A stretch of 64,000 nucleotides of DNA, taken from contig OX419755.1 in NCBI GenBank assembly GCA_948567375.1, forward strand, positions 76,034,931 to 76,098,930, in the 5' to 3' direction. Origin of the DNA: Lunularia cruciata. Its lineage: Eukaryota > Streptophyta > Marchantiopsida > Lunulariales > Lunulariaceae. The position numbers and the translations under genes are program-made. This document shows positions 1 to 13,110 of this stretch, piece after piece (within the stretch, counting starts at the first letter, position 1; the number at the start of each line of letters is the position of its first letter). The notes under the pieces are model-generated. The model was given only the letters and a program-made list of their open reading frames with translations, was not told where the DNA came from and did not search any database.

Positions 1-1640
1 GGCCCTCTTCTTCACGACTTGAATAGCTTAAATACTTATCGCTCAAACAGTATGCAGTAGATGTTGTGATCAGTTGAACATCCACTGCATACGGGTGGCG
101 TATTAAGGCATCAGGCACGAGTGTGATGCACACGTGTCTCTTTTCAAACTTGACCCGAGAGTTTCAAGTGGTACATGCTGCTGAAAATTGTCGAGGTGTA
201 GTTAGAAGGATCGGATGATCAGGCAGGTGCTTAATTTGTACTGGTGGACCCTAACCAAAGAGAGGATCTAACAATTCATACAGTCCCGATAGCAGGTTAG
301 GAATCCGCTCTCTCACTCCCTAGATGTTTCTATGAAGGTGTGATGATTCTTGTAAGCGAGCAGATAAAGTGAACAATGGGGCATTGACCTTAAGAAACTT
401 TCAAAACTTGGTTACCACCGTATCAAGCTGTTGCATCTAAATAGTTCACCGATGAACCTCCTTTCCATCCGGGGGCTGCGCGAACAGGCTATTATAGTTC
501 CTTTCATGCATATTGCAATATGCATGGACATAGTATTTGGCTGCAGAAGTGAAGGTTGCAAAGGGAAACTATACAGGATTATGTACATCAGTATTGAGGT
601 TTAGACAGAGACAAAAATCGACGGAGAGATGTTCATTTGTACTCCAGGGCATGTTATGGGTGTGCCCAATACAGAGAAGCGACGACGAGTCCAAAGGACT
701 CAGGATTCTCTCCCCTGATATCCTCATGTGTCACAGATTCTCATACAGCCAGCACGACAGCATCTCGAGGTCCTAAGTGTCCAGTTCAAATGAGGTTCGA
801 TGGTACCCCTTGGCCATCCTTCTCTTTTGTTTGTCCTGAAGATCGCTAGAATCTCATGCCATCCATGAAGATCGATACATTATCGGATCACAGAGGGACA
901 CATCGAGTTTCATCAACCTTCTGTTGTGTACAGAAGCTCGGTCCCTAGCTCGATGTGGAAATAACTAAGTGTACGTTTACAGTCAATAGATATATGTACC
1001 GAATTCCATCTCTTTCTTGCTTACTGTCGACTACAAGGAGGGGACAAAAAGATCTCAGTATTTGCAGTTCCGTATCCATCATTGATGTATCGATTTGCGT
1101 CTGTAGCGCGCGCCAGATTGCCCCACATGCTGAAGTGCTGTAATAATTCCTCCTCTATTTCACGTTTCACGTTATACTATACAGCGCACGCGCTCATACA
1201 CTATGTGGATGTCATCGACGTATTTCACTACCAATTACCACTCTTCCTAAACTTGTAATTGTTCATGTATATTGATGTGCTATCCATCGATTGGCAAATC
1301 TCGAGAACTTATTAACGAAACCGATAAGATCCTCGAGGACCCACTTCCAATTCCGAAATCTTGAGATGGTTCCATCAAGAACTACTTCTGATCTATTTTA
1401 ATGATTGTACCGCGTCACCAGGTACTTGAACAGGAAGGTCAGCGAGAGAATAATATGTTGGACTAGGTTTTCTAATATGTTGGACTTTTCTAATATGTTG
1501 GACTAGGTTTTAAAGGTTCTTCCAGAGTCTTCTGTTTAAAGTCTTTGAGTTTGACTTGTAAGATGGTTTTTTTTTTTGAGTATGGAGATACACTACATCT
1601 ATATATGTATCTATATTATACTATAGATGTTAAGGTTTGT
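1..1640. other. Left flank, no gene recognised
   Basis: I see no convincing gene here. Short open frames exist (for example 537-776 and 955-1143), but none resembles a known protein and none is long. Base composition is more balanced than in the retroelement block that follows and resembles the right-hand host region. A short poly-T tract lies near 1567. This is probably host intergenic sequence. Confidence 0.5.
1451..1510. repeat. Short tandem repeat, three copies
   Basis: The string taatatgttggactaggttt and shortened versions start near 1451, 1473 and 1491. Spacing is about 20 bp. This is a local tandem duplication at the edge of the retroelement block. Confidence 0.75.
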
Positions 1641-2394
1641 ACATAGCACCTAGTGTTGGGATCCCTTCTGATTTATCTCTTACTCTTACTTACAATCTTC
1701 AATTATTGAAATCAGTCCTGTAGGAAAGAAAGACATATAGGGAAAAAGAGAGAGGTAGAAAAATATACTCACAAACATAAATAGATGCACAAGAATTACC
1801 CTGGTTAATCGTCACTTGCTCCTCCGCCCAAGCAACATGGATAAAAGAATTTTACTCCCTCTCAATTCAGGTTATCAAAATCAATGGGAAGCTCCGTCTC
1901 AACCAACTCTTTCCCTATCCAATCTGTTCAAGAGTCTATCTTGATCCGCCCTTTTCTTGATTATCTCTTTCTCATATGATCTGATCATACCTCTCATGGT
2001 CAACGTCATGTGAATCAAAGTTACAAAGAGTCCCCTTGATTCTTTTTTCACAACTAGATGTTTATCGGACCCATCTAAATTCTCCCTTCAGGAGAACCCT
2101 CAAGAGAAACACCAAAGAAGAAACACAAAGCTTCACGCTCTGATGCACCAAAGGAACATCTTGTCCTTATTATATAGCAAAGTGGATTCTTTCAAAGGAA
2201 GCTACACCTTTGGATCAGATACATGGATTGGTGACATGTTAGTAAACTCTACTCTTAGATTAGTTGCATGCATGGGTGACATATCAATTTTGGTCCTATT
2301 TGATTGTCGAACAAGCTATGATCAGAAGGAATATTTAGAGAATATTTAGAGAATCTTCTTGTAAGAATCTCAGAATAGTATGGGTGAGGTACCA
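1640..2394 (-). mobile_element. Family D LTR fragment (D1)
   Basis: Read on the minus strand, this stretch aligns by eye with 24750-25080 on the plus strand. Shared blocks include cctcaccca, the tandem aaatattcc blocks, a 'ccaatc.atgtatctgatcc' block and 'agcttcctttgaa'. The second copy is followed by a primer-binding-site-like sequence, so both are read as LTR pieces of one element. The fragment is cut at 2394 by element C1. Its outer end near 1640 is not precise. Confidence 0.5.
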
Positions 2395-5300
2395 TGTGAC
2401 AACTCAACAAGTATCACTTTTGTGGTTATCAGCAAGCAACAATTTGTTCCCACTGAGATACGAGTCAAAAATTGTTAAATACAAAGTAAAATGTCATGAT
2501 TAGTTCTTCTTGAATTTGTCTTTAATCTCTTGGGTAGAAACCACACCCAGAAGAGAGTAACAAGCATTGATTCATAGTCTCGTCACAATAACAACACCCA
2601 TAATCACAATTCTTCAATCTCTTTCCAATTCAACTTAGATTGTGATGATTTAGTTCTCCCAAAGAAGGCTACTTCACTATGAAATGACTTTGCCTCGGAA
2701 TTGCATTCCACTCCTCCATTGAAGGCACAACTTCCTCAAATAGAGTTTTCTTGCATCAATCCAATGTTGCACTCACCAACTCAAAATACTACCAACACTA
2801 AAATTCCTCGTGGATCTATCAAGGCATTGCTTCAATTGCTATCCATTAAAGATCAAACACACAAAATGAAATAAGCATTGCAAAATACAACATCCAACAA
2901 GCTCACTGACTTGCACTTTTAATTTCTTCAAACACTCACAAACAAACCCACAAGATTGATGCTCAAAATTAAGCTAAAACAACAAGCATTGAGTTACAGC
3001 AATTCGCTTTACTCAACTTCAAAAATATGAATATTGAATAACAAAAACACTGCAAATGCATACTTTAAATAGGTAGAGCACAATAATTATCTAACTAAAA
3101 TACCATCCTATAACAACTTTACCAATGTACACATGCAAAATGACAAACCACCTCTTCATATCGGCATCTTCAAACCTCAAATCTATTACTACTCTGATTT
3201 GATGTCTACCTTGACTTTGGCTTCAAAACCCAAGGTTCCTTGAATCACTTCTCCTTCTTTGGGTCTATCTCATACTACTACTTCCCCCACTATTTTAATC
3301 ACTTCTTCAGTGTGAACTAAAATTGGAATCGTGGCTAATCCATCCACATTCTCATTCTCTAACCCAATCTCTTCTAATGTCTCGGGTAACTCACCCAAAG
3401 ACACCTACACTCCTACTTCTACAACTTTGCACTTAGCATTACTTTCATCTCACTACAAATTTTATCTAAGTTTGACCTAACAAGATCTAGTCTCAGACTT
3501 ACATTGTCTTCTATCTCCAACATCTTCCTATCTACACAATCTCTCAAGCAAATCAACAAATTGTTCAAGTTGACATCCTTTGCCTTCCTCGTCCTTGTCT
3601 CATTTACCAACAACTTCAATTTTTGCAGTCTAGCCTCCTCCAACTTACCTTTAACGTCAGTACTTAGCATTGCCTTAAGCTCCACAATGACTGTCTCCAC
3701 TGAATCCGACTCAATCCTCGGAACTAACTTCTCCTTACTTCTCTATGCTTCTAACTCATTCCGGTACATCTTCAACTTGTCCTCAAACTACACCTTTAGT
3801 GCTTCTTCCTCTTCTACATACTAGACTAGTTGAGCTTCAATGCTTTGATCAAACCTTGTAATATTTTGTCCTCTCGATGTCTAATAGTCAGCTCTTGTTG
3901 CCAGGCTTGATCCTTCTTCGCTGCACTTTTTCTCAGACTCTCAAGCTCTTACTCCAGCACTATAGCAATTGCCTTTGAGTGTATGATTTCTAACCTTGCA
4001 TCAACAAATTCACCCTTCATCTTTTTAAATGATGCCTTTGGCTCCTCTCTGCACTTCAAGAAATTCTCTTGCAAGGTATCAAAACTCTTCTTCCAAAGAA
4101 TTGCCTCAACCCAAAGTTCTTTGGCTTCTTTCTCTCCTCGGGTTAACTTGTTCCTGAACTCCGAGTTTCTTCACTCAAGTCCCTCATTCCTTGTAGCTCA
4201 TTCCTCACTTCAGGATGATCTTTCTTCAACTCTACTTTCTTTCTCTATAGTTGCACCAACAAAGGACAAATTATCTTATTAACAATCTTATTAATGATCT
4301 CAATAGATATTTGACCCTAGTGTATCCTCCTTCATGGTATTTTTTGTCTTCATGTTTGGTTGGCACTTCTTTGGCTAGAGCTTTACCTCAAAGACGTGAT
4401 CTTTGAACCTTGAAAGTTACTCCGTCCAAGCTTTCTCTCTCTTCTTCAACTTTGCTTGGCCAAGTAGCTACAACTTGCATGCTTCTCTTCAACCTTGCTG
4501 CCCTTGGGAAGGCCAAAGCAGTCTCTCTTGCTTGTTTTTCTTCTAAGTTGACTGCCAGTAGCTCTAGAAAAGGCTTGTCTCTTCTTTCCATGCAATCGAT
4601 CACCTCATGGAACTCTTGTTCTTCTTCTCCAGCCGCTTCATCCATCGATTGCTGAACTTTGAGTTCTTCTTCACTCTTGCTATTGGACTCCCCACTTTGT
4701 AGAGTGAACTCTTCTTCTTCTCCTTAGTCCTCACAGTTTGACTCAACTTCTCCTTCCAATTCCTCTTCCAAAGACTGGTCCTTTACTACCACCATCTTTG
4801 GCTTTGGATTCAACCTTCTTGTCTTATTTGGTTGTAGTGGCAAGATTCTCCCTTTAGGTCTACTCCTCTTTCTTGGCCTTGGGATGTCCATCAACACTAT
4901 CTTCTCCTTCCCACTCTAGATGTATTGGTCATCACCATCATGGACTCACTTGATGTAGTATTGCTTGTCTCCATCTGTGACTCTCTGTAAATTAGGTTGA
5001 AAGTGGGACATCATCCTTCCTCTCTCCTCCAAGCTTAGTAAGTTTAATCCAAAGTAGAAATGGGCTGCAAAGAGTATGAAGTAATAGGGTGGCATATCCA
5101 TTCTCCAACTAGTAATCATTTGACCTACATGTTGGTATAAACACTTTGTCCAATCTACCGCCTCTCTTGCAAACATATGGTGAAAGAACACTGCTTGTTG
5201 CTTCATTACATTGCTCTGGCTTAAACATGGCCATCATTGTGTTGACTATCTCCCTTTGTATTAGTTCTTTATAGCTATCCACCTTGTATCCATTCTTGGT

Positions 5301-5945
5301 GCGAGGTACATTGAAAGAATTCCTCACCTTGGCGATTTCTTCTAAAGAATCACACTTCCGATAAAAGGTGATTCCTCCTACTTCCCTTGCTTCTCTCCCC
5401 AAGACTTAAATCTCCAATCCGACTCCATCCAACAAGCTGGATTCCCTTCTATCTTGGAGTAGTCTTTGCAATTACTAGCAACAATTTCTGCCATGAACCC
5501 TAGAAAGCTCAAATTCCAATTCCATGCCAAAAAGGTGATGCAAAGTCTGCTCAAGACTTGAATCCTTGCTACTACATCTAAGCAACAAATTGCAAGACCT
5601 CTAACCACATTCTGCTTACTTCTCTTTGGTGGCATCATGTGCTTCCTCACTCTTGGTCTTTGAAAGACCAAACCCTTCCCAAAACCAAAGATCCTAACTC
5701 CTTTGGAACTATTGAGAGGCATGAGATATCATCATGACATTTCAAAAACTTCCTTGACAAAGTCTCAATCTTATAGTGTTTTGCTGAATGGTAATTCTTC
5801 AATCAATCTTCAATTGACATGCCAATTCCACATGCCTATTTTTTCTCACTCTCAATGTTATCTTGATCCCGAGGTAGTTTCTTTCTTTACATATACTTTC
5901 TTGATTGGCTAGACCCAAGGAAAAGTTATTATAGGTTCTTTGGAT
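2395..5945 (-). mobile_element. Family C element, copy 1 (truncated)
   Basis: This copy starts with tgtgacaac, as copy C2 does at 28018, and stays collinear with C2 through a noncoding part (2395-3200) and a long minus-strand coding part. It stops near 5945, where family B gag leader begins, so the far end (present in C2 as gggtaccaca) is missing. No LTR pair, transposase, RT or integrase was found. What it encodes is described in the next entry. It is best described as a non-autonomous or unclassified mobile element. Confidence 0.65.
3419..5633 (-). pseudogene. Family C protein, frameshifted copy
   Basis: I do not recognise this protein. Minus-strand open pieces at 5378-5633, 5109-5402, 4946-5206, 4388-4645 and 3419-3700 lie in order but in shifting frames. 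Copy C2 encodes matching pieces, so the reading is supported at protein level. The N-terminal part has aromatic-rich strings (LAWNWNLSFLGFM, NGYKVDSY, HFYFGLNLLSLEERGRM). The middle is charged and low complexity. The C-terminal part is a predicted coiled coil (KLEEARLQKLKLLVNETR, then DRKMLEIEDNVSLRLD). The likely start is the ATG near 5633, before PPKRSKQNVVRGLA. The intact length would be several hundred residues. It could be a gag-like structural protein, but there is no zinc knuckle. Confidence 0.55.
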
Positions 5946-6261
5946 CCGGTTGCTAAATAACATCTCCCTCACTTCACACTCAATTTTTAGGGGTAAATTG
6001 ATAATACCCATGAGTTCTAGCTCTAGTAGCATTGGTGGATCTAGTGGAGGTGCACTAGTTGGGAATGATGCTACTATGAGTGAGGATCCAACTACAAGAG
6101 ATGGTGCATTACTAGGGTTTAACCCCATGGTAGAGTTCTTCTAGTGCTTGAAGAAAAACTCCCAAGGAGTATGGATTGACAAGCTAAGAAGCTTGCATGA
6201 GTTCTAATGGAAGGCTAGAGAAAGCCCATATGAAGCATACACTTGAATGAGATGGCTGATC
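5946..6261 (+). pseudogene. Family B copy 1, start of gag
   Basis: This is the first coding part of element B1, before element A1 interrupts it. It aligns with 20817-21125 in copy B2, sharing the Ser/Gly-rich start (IGGSSGGALVG) and LGFNPMVEFF, followed by GVWIDKLRSL. Frame breaks are present. The gag continues at 13800 on the far side of A1. The left limit is set by the end of similarity to family C. Confidence 0.6.
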
Positions 6262-6941
6262 TGTGAGCCGGGTGGTCTCTCACTTAGGATGAAACTCTCA
6301 TGGCTATTATAGTAGCGCACCATGGACTAAGAAGGCAAGGCAACTCCATCATACTCCTCCAAGGCTAACACTCTAAGACTCAAGACATTGCTCACTAGAG
6401 AACTCAATGAGAGAGATAGTTGCAAATGAAAGGATGATGAGTATCTCCTCATCCTAGTTATATACTTGTGAAATAGTTATGTATCAAAGTTACTAATTAT
6501 TGGAGTAACTCAAGTTACTAGGCTAAAGTCAATTAAAGTTAAAAAGTAAAAAGGAATATCCATCCACATGGGCATATTCCACTAAGCATGTGATCTTCTC
6601 TTGACCCAACCACTAAGTCAAGGATTCCTTCACATAGGCTATCCTTGGACTATAAGAGAATCCAAAACAAAAAGGCTTGTGGGCCCAAGAGTTCTCAACT
6701 CTTTCCTCAAAGCCAAACACCTAATAATAATACCAAGTCAACACACTAGAATCCAAAATAGTGGTGCTCATCTTTTCCACTTCCTCTAAAGTAAGGTACC
6801 CTCTATCTTAGTTATAATAACTTAAGCTAATTATAACTAATGTAGAACATCCTTTATCTTTATATAAATAATTTCTCTTAAGTACAAATAATACCAAACT
6901 AAATATCACAATACTACATACATGCATAAATAGGTGTTACA
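6262..6941 (-). repeat. A1 3' LTR
   Basis: On the plus strand it reads tgtgagccggg ... ggtgttaca, i.e. TGTAACACC ... CTCACA on the element strand. It matches the LTRs at 13111, 25363, 29343 and 37145. The purine-rich tract next to its inner edge serves as the usual plus-strand primer position. Confidence 0.85.
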
Positions 6942-8400
6942 TTTACCCTCAGACTAAGTTTTCACTTTGTCCTCAAAGTGAAGGCCTCTCTACCTTCTAT
7001 GATACATCTTCAACTTATCATGGTTAATCTTATCAAAGTGTCTTCCTCCCAATTCCTTGAGACCATAGGTGTAATTGGCCCACAACTACTCCATTATGAA
7101 AGATCCAAAGTACTTAGGCAAAAACTTCTTTTGCACTCTCTTGAATTGAATGGAATCAAACAACATTACCCAATCACCTTGTTTGAAAGCCTCCACCTTC
7201 ATCTTGCCTTGCCTCTTGTCATGGCTCTCCTTTTGTTTCATTTGGGCTTGCTCCACTCAAACCATAGCAACTGCTCTTACCTCTTCTAAGTCCATGAGTT
7301 GATCCTTCCTTGACTTCTTTGCATCACCTCCTTGTGCTTTCTTCAATCTCTTATAAATGCTTTGGAAGGTAGGAGTATCAAAGTGAATAGGTAATGTAAA
7401 CTCAATACCATATAACAATTGAAATGGAGAATATCTAGTGGAAGTCTTCATGGTTGTCGTATAATCCCACAAAACAACATGAATCCTCTTGTCCCAATGA
7501 TGTTTAACTCCTTCCATTTTTTCATCTTTGGCCAACATCATGCACAAGGTCTGATTGGTTCTCTCTGCCAAGCCATTGGAATTGGCTTATAGGATGTAGT
7601 TACTCTATGTGTGATAGAGAAATGTCGTAGCAAGGTTGTAGTAATGCTTCCTTTAAACTCTCCTCCTCTATCAGAAACCAACTCCAAAGGGCATCCAAAC
7701 CTAGTGATAATGCGTTCATAAAGAAATCTACCAACTTCATCTTCATTCTTGTCCCTCAATGGTCTAGCCTCAACCCACTTGTTAAGGTTATCAATAACTA
7801 CCACAATGTATAGATTGTTCCTTGGGGTTCTATTGAGAGGATCTACAAATCAATTCCACAATTCTCAAAAGATCATAGCAATGGAATCTATCTAAGTGGT
7901 GGAGTGGAAGTAGATTTTCTAGCAAAAGCTTAACAAACATGAAAAGTTTTGCAATAATCAAGACAATCCTTGAAAATTCCTCTCCAATAGTAACCTACAT
8001 CTAGAACCTTGAAAGTAGTCACCTTTCATGCAAAGTGTCCTCCACACACTAAACCTTCATGAAATTCCTTTATGAGTAGGATAGACTCTTCCTTACCCAC
8101 TGCTCTTTGAAGTAGACCATATGCCCTTGGTGAAAAAGAATATCCTCCACCATTGTGTAAGGTCTAGATCTTGCTGCAAGGGCCTTCCTCTCCCTAGCAT
8201 GCATCCCTTCTAGATAGTTACCTCTTGTCACAAAATCCACAATCTCTTTGTTCTCCATTGGAACCTCTTGAGTATATGAGATTGTCATGAGCTACTCATT
8301 TGGGAAGGAATCATCCACTGGCTCAGCTCCATCTTGATCATATGCCCTAGATAACAAATAAACATTTGCATGTTTCTTTCCTAGCCTATCCTCAATGGTG
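6942..8400 (-). pseudogene. A1 integrase region
   Basis: Minus-strand pieces at 7538-7804 and 7257-7571 encode an integrase core (DNLNKWVEARPLRDKNEDEV, then SDRGGEF with the second acidic residue, then ERTNQTLCMMLAKD). The zinc-binding HHCC part lies near 7930-8110 but is broken. Stops and frameshifts separate the pieces. Copy A2 at 35990-37090 is the counterpart. The segment closest to the LTR encodes the basic C-terminal tail. Confidence 0.8.
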
Positions 8401-8426
8401 TAGTCATACTCAAACAAGAGTATCAT

Positions 8427-9610
8427 TCACCTTGCTAGTCTCCCATCAACATTAGGCTTGTTGAAGATGTACTTCAAGGCCTTGTGATCCATGACAATGG
8501 TGACTTTCCCTCCAATCAAGTAATGTCTAAACTTCTTGAGATCAAAGATCACTGCCAATCCTTCTCTCTCTGTGACAGAGTAGTTCTTTTTTGTTGAAAC
8601 CATTTGGCTACTAGCATAAGCTATTGGATGATCATGCACATCTTGGTCTAATTGACTAAGAGTGCATCCTATAGCAACATTGGAAGCATAAGTGTAGATG
8701 ATGAAAGGCTTACTCCAATCAGGTTTAGCAAGAATTGGAGCTACAACAAGGGATTGCTTGAGCTCCTCAAAAGCTTTGAGAACCTCCTTGTCCCCCAAAA
8801 TCACCATATAATCTACATCCTTCTTCATGCAGATGGTCAATGCATAAGCCTTGTTGGAAAATGAGAAGATGAACCTCCTATAGTACCCAACCATCCCCAA
8901 GAATTGGAGTAACTTTGTCAAGCTTGAAGGGAATGGAAGGTCTGAAATTTTCCTCACCTTCTCACTACTATTCCATCCTTGGAGATGATATGCTCTAAAC
9001 GTAGACCTTCTTCACATCTAAAAATGCACTTATTTGGGTTGAGTGATGCATTTGCTTCATCCAAGCATTGCAAGACCTTGATTAGGTGCTCAAAATGCTC
9101 CTCCTTGCTCCCATAGACACAAAAGTCATCAATGAAGTCTCTCACAAATTTCCCAATGAAAGATTCAAATACCTTGTTCATAAACCATTGGAATGTGGCT
9201 AGAGCATTGCAAAGCCCAAAAGACATGAACTTGAAAGCATAAGTTCTCCAAGGTGTGGTAAATATGGTGAGCTATTGATGCTATGGTGCAATCTTGATTT
9301 GGTTATATCCACTCTAACCATCTCCAAAACTGTACTTCTCACTTGCAACCTCCTCCAATATCTCATCAATGAATGGCAATGGGTAGTAGCCCTTCTTGGT
9401 AACACCATTGAGCTTCTTGTAATACACATATACCCAAAGCTTGCATTTATTTTTCTTCACAATGACAATTGGCGATACCCATTTTGAATTCTCCACCTTA
9501 AAGATAAATCCAACCTCCTTGAACTTATCTCTTCCTTCACAACCAAATATATTGGTGGGCTCATGTGATGTTGCTTTTGGCAAATTGGTTTTGCATGTGA
9601 CTCCACCCAT
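8427..9610 (-). pseudogene. A1 reverse transcriptase and RNase H
   Basis: RT pieces at 9314-9610 and 8954-9226 show KWVSPIVIVKK, PLPFIDEILEEVAS, MSFGLCNALATFQ and the catalytic box FIDDFCVYG. RNase H at 8427-8957 shows the start FLGMVGYYRRFI, a connection-domain stretch, and IIYTYASNVAIGCTLSQ, where the usual TDAS motif reads TYAS, then YSVTEREGLAVIF. Frames shift between the blocks. It corresponds to 34540-35650 in A2. Confidence 0.85.
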
Positions 9611-10588
9611 ATCTTGTGCTCCTCCAAGGTGACTTCTTCAAATCCTTATAACTAAAAGCAAACACATGGATGAACTTACAAAAAATCTCCTCAAATCTCA
9701 CCTTCTCTTCCTTGGTAACATTTGGGCCATACTTGAGGATAGATAAACTCCTCTCTATCTCCTCAAGTGTCAATGGTGATTTATTTAGGTCCTTCAAAAC
9801 CTTTGGCTTAGGTGCAAAATCCATAGCACAAAAAGGATACACATCTGAATTAGATTCAGATTCATCTTCCTCCATGGAAGTCTCCTCTTCCATGCTTGTG
9901 TCCACACCTAAAGCTCCTTCTTCAGAACTTGATTGCCAATAATCAAAAGATGGTATATTTGAATGTGAAGTATTGGTGGTGCTAATCACGAGAACTATGA
10001 CACTATGGTTTGATGGCCTAATCCTCAAGTACCCTTTGTGCCATCGATCAGTTGTGCTTGCTACTCTCAACCATAGCCTCCCAAGAAGTAAGTTATAGTT
10101 TGAATCCTTCAACACTTGGAAAGTCATGAGATTTTGAACTCCCATAATTAAAACTACCACTTTATCCATCACCCCTATTGGTCAAACTTGTTATTTTTTG
10201 CCATGCTCACCAAAAATGTTGAAGGTCTGGAGAGTATCATACCCAACTTCTTCATCAACCTTTTTGACATGGTATTCACTATTGATCCTCCATCAACCAA
10301 TGCATCCTTGATGTTGTGACCATTCACTCTCACATTAATCTTGGAGGCATATTTACAAGCCTCCCATAGTGCTGGCTTGGCATCCACCACCTCCATTGAT
10401 ATTGGATCTTTTACCTTCTTCTTCCTCTTGCTCCTTGTAGAACTCAAACCACCTCTAAGTTCCTTTCTCAAAGTAGGATTCAAAGCAATCAGTTGGCCCA
10501 TTGTGATGTTAACCTTGTGACTACCAACATCATCCAACACATTGTAGTTCCATTGTTGCTTTGAAATCAAGAAATCCTCCATCCCCAA
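9611..10588 (-). pseudogene. A1 protease and adjacent linker
   Basis: A retropepsin-like domain starts near 10400. The putative active site reads LVDGGSIVN instead of the common D-S/T-G. It is followed by a conserved strand (NLLLGRLWLRVA) and an acidic linker (SMEEETSMEEDESESNSDV) leading into the RT. A frame break near 10173 separates the active-site half from the downstream half. A2 keeps this region open (33674-35107). Confidence 0.7.
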
Positions 10589-11673
10589 CTTCTTCCTTGG
10601 AGTCTTTTTTGTTGATGGTGTTGAGGTGCGATGCTCCTAGTAGACATAGGAATATCCTTGCTTGGAGTAAATCTTTGAGAAGAGTGAACATGCTTTGCAA
10701 AACGAGCTTTCTTCTTCTCTTGTGCCAAAAGCTCCAAATTAAGACCCTTGGAGTTTGAGCACTCTCCCTTCTCATACTTGCTCTCAACCACATCTATGGA
10801 TGCTATCCCTTTATCTTTGTGTGGATTAGGAGCCACTTGGGTTTCACTACCTCCCTCTTTCTCTCTATTGGCTCCCTCATAACCCCTTCCTCCATGGTGA
10901 GTGGAATTTGGGCAATTCCTTTGGATATGGCCTCTTCCTCCACAACCAAAGTTGTTCCTCCTTTGCAAGTTGTTTTGTGATGGTTTGGAGTTATCTTTTG
11001 GTGGAGGTGCAAGAACTGGAGCAACTAATACTTGTGGTGAAACCCTTGCCACCAAAGTATCAGAAGTTCCACCATACATGTAGCCTTGAGAAAGATGCAC
11101 AATCTCCTTTACCACCAAATCATTCTCATCCCCTTCCAAACTCTCTTCCATACAAATTGTGATCTTGATAGCTTCAACTTTGGAAGAAGGTTTCTCATAT
11201 CTCATCTTGCTTCTAATTTGTGGTCTCAATCCTCCCACAAAATTCTTGGTGAGCATAGCTCCTATGCCAATCATAGTAGTTTCCACATCATCCCCACCCT
11301 TCCTCAACACTATGCAAAATCTAGACTCTAACTTTTCCACTCTTTCCACATAGACTCTCACTTTCTCTCCATCTCCTTGCTTGAGAAAGGTAACTTCACT
11401 CATAAATCTCTCATAAATCTTATCTGGAAGGAAGATCTCAATGAGTGTTGAAGTCAAACTTTCCCAATACTCTTCTTGCCTATCTTTCCTCTCTCTCTTT
11501 TGGTATTTTGACTCATACCATGTAAGTGCTATATCCTCAAAAAAATAAGATAATAATGAGACCCACTTATTCTTCCTCCTCTCATTGTTTCCTATTCAAG
11601 CTCTCTTGAAGTCTCTCGCAAAGGCCACCACATTTTCTCCATCCTTGCCAAAGAAAATTGGAAGTTTCCTCAT
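10567..11673 (-). pseudogene. A1 gag
   Basis: The likely start is the ATG at 11673 (followed by RKLPIFFGKDG), with an early frame break, then a long open stretch 10567-11457. That stretch covers a capsid-like domain (VRVYVERVEKLESRF) and a zinc knuckle near 10930. The knuckle reads NNFGCGGRGHIQRNCP, so its first cysteine is lost; A2 retains CFGC. The C-terminal part is basic (KKKARFAKHVHSS). It packages element RNA in active relatives. Confidence 0.75.
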
Positions 11674-11766
11674 CTAAACCCCTCATTATCTTTCTTTTAT
11701 CTCAATTTTTTTCTTTTTTCTTTTTTCTCACTCTATAACATGAAAGATTATCTCCATCACTAATCT

Positions 11767-12251
11767 TGAGAACTAGTTTATGAAGGTGGTAATATTTCTA
11801 TAGCGGTACTACGACTCTCTCCAAGATCCTTCACCAAAGTTTCCAAAAGTGATTTTACTCCACTATACTCATGTCCTTTTAGAAAGTCCTTCTACTCCAC
11901 AAACCTCACATAACTCCTTGGTCTTAGATCTTCTCCCTTCGAATCTTGGTGAAGAAGGTCCAACATGCAAGTCAAGTAATCCTCTCCTTCCCCTCAATCT
12001 CTTGCTCTCAAATATCAATGGACATGAAATTGCCTTATGTCCATTCTCTCCACATAGAAAGCACTTAGACTCACTCTTTCCTCCAAGTGGTGTAGGTTTT
12101 TGGATCCTCTCAACACTCTCTTCAAATTCTATTATAAACTCTCTTCAAATTCTATTGTAAACTCTCTTTTCCTCAAATCCACCCCTAAAATCATCTCAAA
12201 CCCTTGGGGAACCTTGCATACTCTAAATTTCCACTCTTGATGACCCTCCAT
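11767..12251 (-). pseudogene. A1 accessory zinc-knuckle ORF, broken
   Basis: This is the counterpart of the intact 157-residue ORF at 31575-32048 in A2, starting with MEGHQEWK. A 23-bp tandem duplication (units 12115-12137 and 12138-12160) shifts the frame and brings stops into register early. The downstream zinc-knuckle coding sequence and the following second cysteine cluster are still recognisable. It lies upstream of gag on the element strand. Confidence 0.65.
12115..12160. repeat. 23-bp tandem duplication
   Basis: Two units of actctcttcaaattctattRtaa lie side by side. A2 has a single unit at the same place, so the duplication arose in A1 or its lineage. It disrupts the accessory ORF. 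Confidence 0.85.
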
Positions 12252-13110
12252 GTTCCCAAGATGAATCTAAACACTCAAACATACTTTTTGTTGCTCTCAA
12301 ACTCCTCATGCATGAAATCTCAACTCTGCAGAATTGACCCTTCTTCACAATATCAATCAAATATCTCAACTGGTATGTTTCAATCCTCTGAAATTTTTCA
12401 CACTGAATCACAACTCTAGAGAATCACTCTCTGAAAAATTTCAGAGTTTTTCATCCAGCCATTTGGCCTAGACACCTTTCTATGCAGCACACATATATCA
12501 GATTTTGTTTGAAAACCACCCCCTCACTTAAAAAAACTCATAACTCTTTGCACAAGAATGACCTCTCTCTAATTTTTGTGTCAGTAGGTAGGATACAATG
12601 CAATAAATATTCTTAAATTTTTTTAAGGAAATCCATGAAAAATTGAAGAAATGGCAGGCTCTGTATAATTTTCTAGAGAGCATGCAATTACAAGAGCAAT
12701 TTACCCTATCAACTTTCAAAAATTCTAGCCCATTGTGCACAGTATTTCTCACAATAATTTCAGGTGTGCTAACTGAAAGAGAAAGCAAGCTATCATGTGT
12801 AGAAATTTCAAGTCCAGATCTTAAACTTGAGATTTTGCCCAAAATCACCTTAATCCCCAAAATCTACAATCCACCTCACACAATCTCTCCAAATCCTCCC
12901 AAGTGTACAAGATGTATAAAATCACCTCAAAGACATCATAATGAACTACAATGTATAAAAATGGGTTCAAGTTCTCTAACATAAGTTAAGCTTTCTCCTC
13001 CCCTAAAGTTTTCTCCAAGTGAGCTCTCATAGCCTCATTCTGTCTAATATAGAATTGTACGCGGAACATTATCTTGCCTTCTAGAGAGGTCCCAAAAATA
13101 GAACCAAAAA
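12252..13110 (-). other. A1 5' leader
   Basis: This untranslated leader lies between the 5' LTR and the accessory ORF. It aligns with 30034-30226 plus 30922-31574 in A2. Right after the LTR the element strand reads tttttggttc..., so a TGG lies a few bases in, as in tRNA-primed elements. I could not match the tRNA. Confidence 0.6.

Noticed and set aside
6601..6789. 62-codon frame antisense to the A LTR, seen again at 25713, 29497 and 37299
   Set aside because: It starts with TTG, not ATG, and its persistence is expected from LTR similarity alone.
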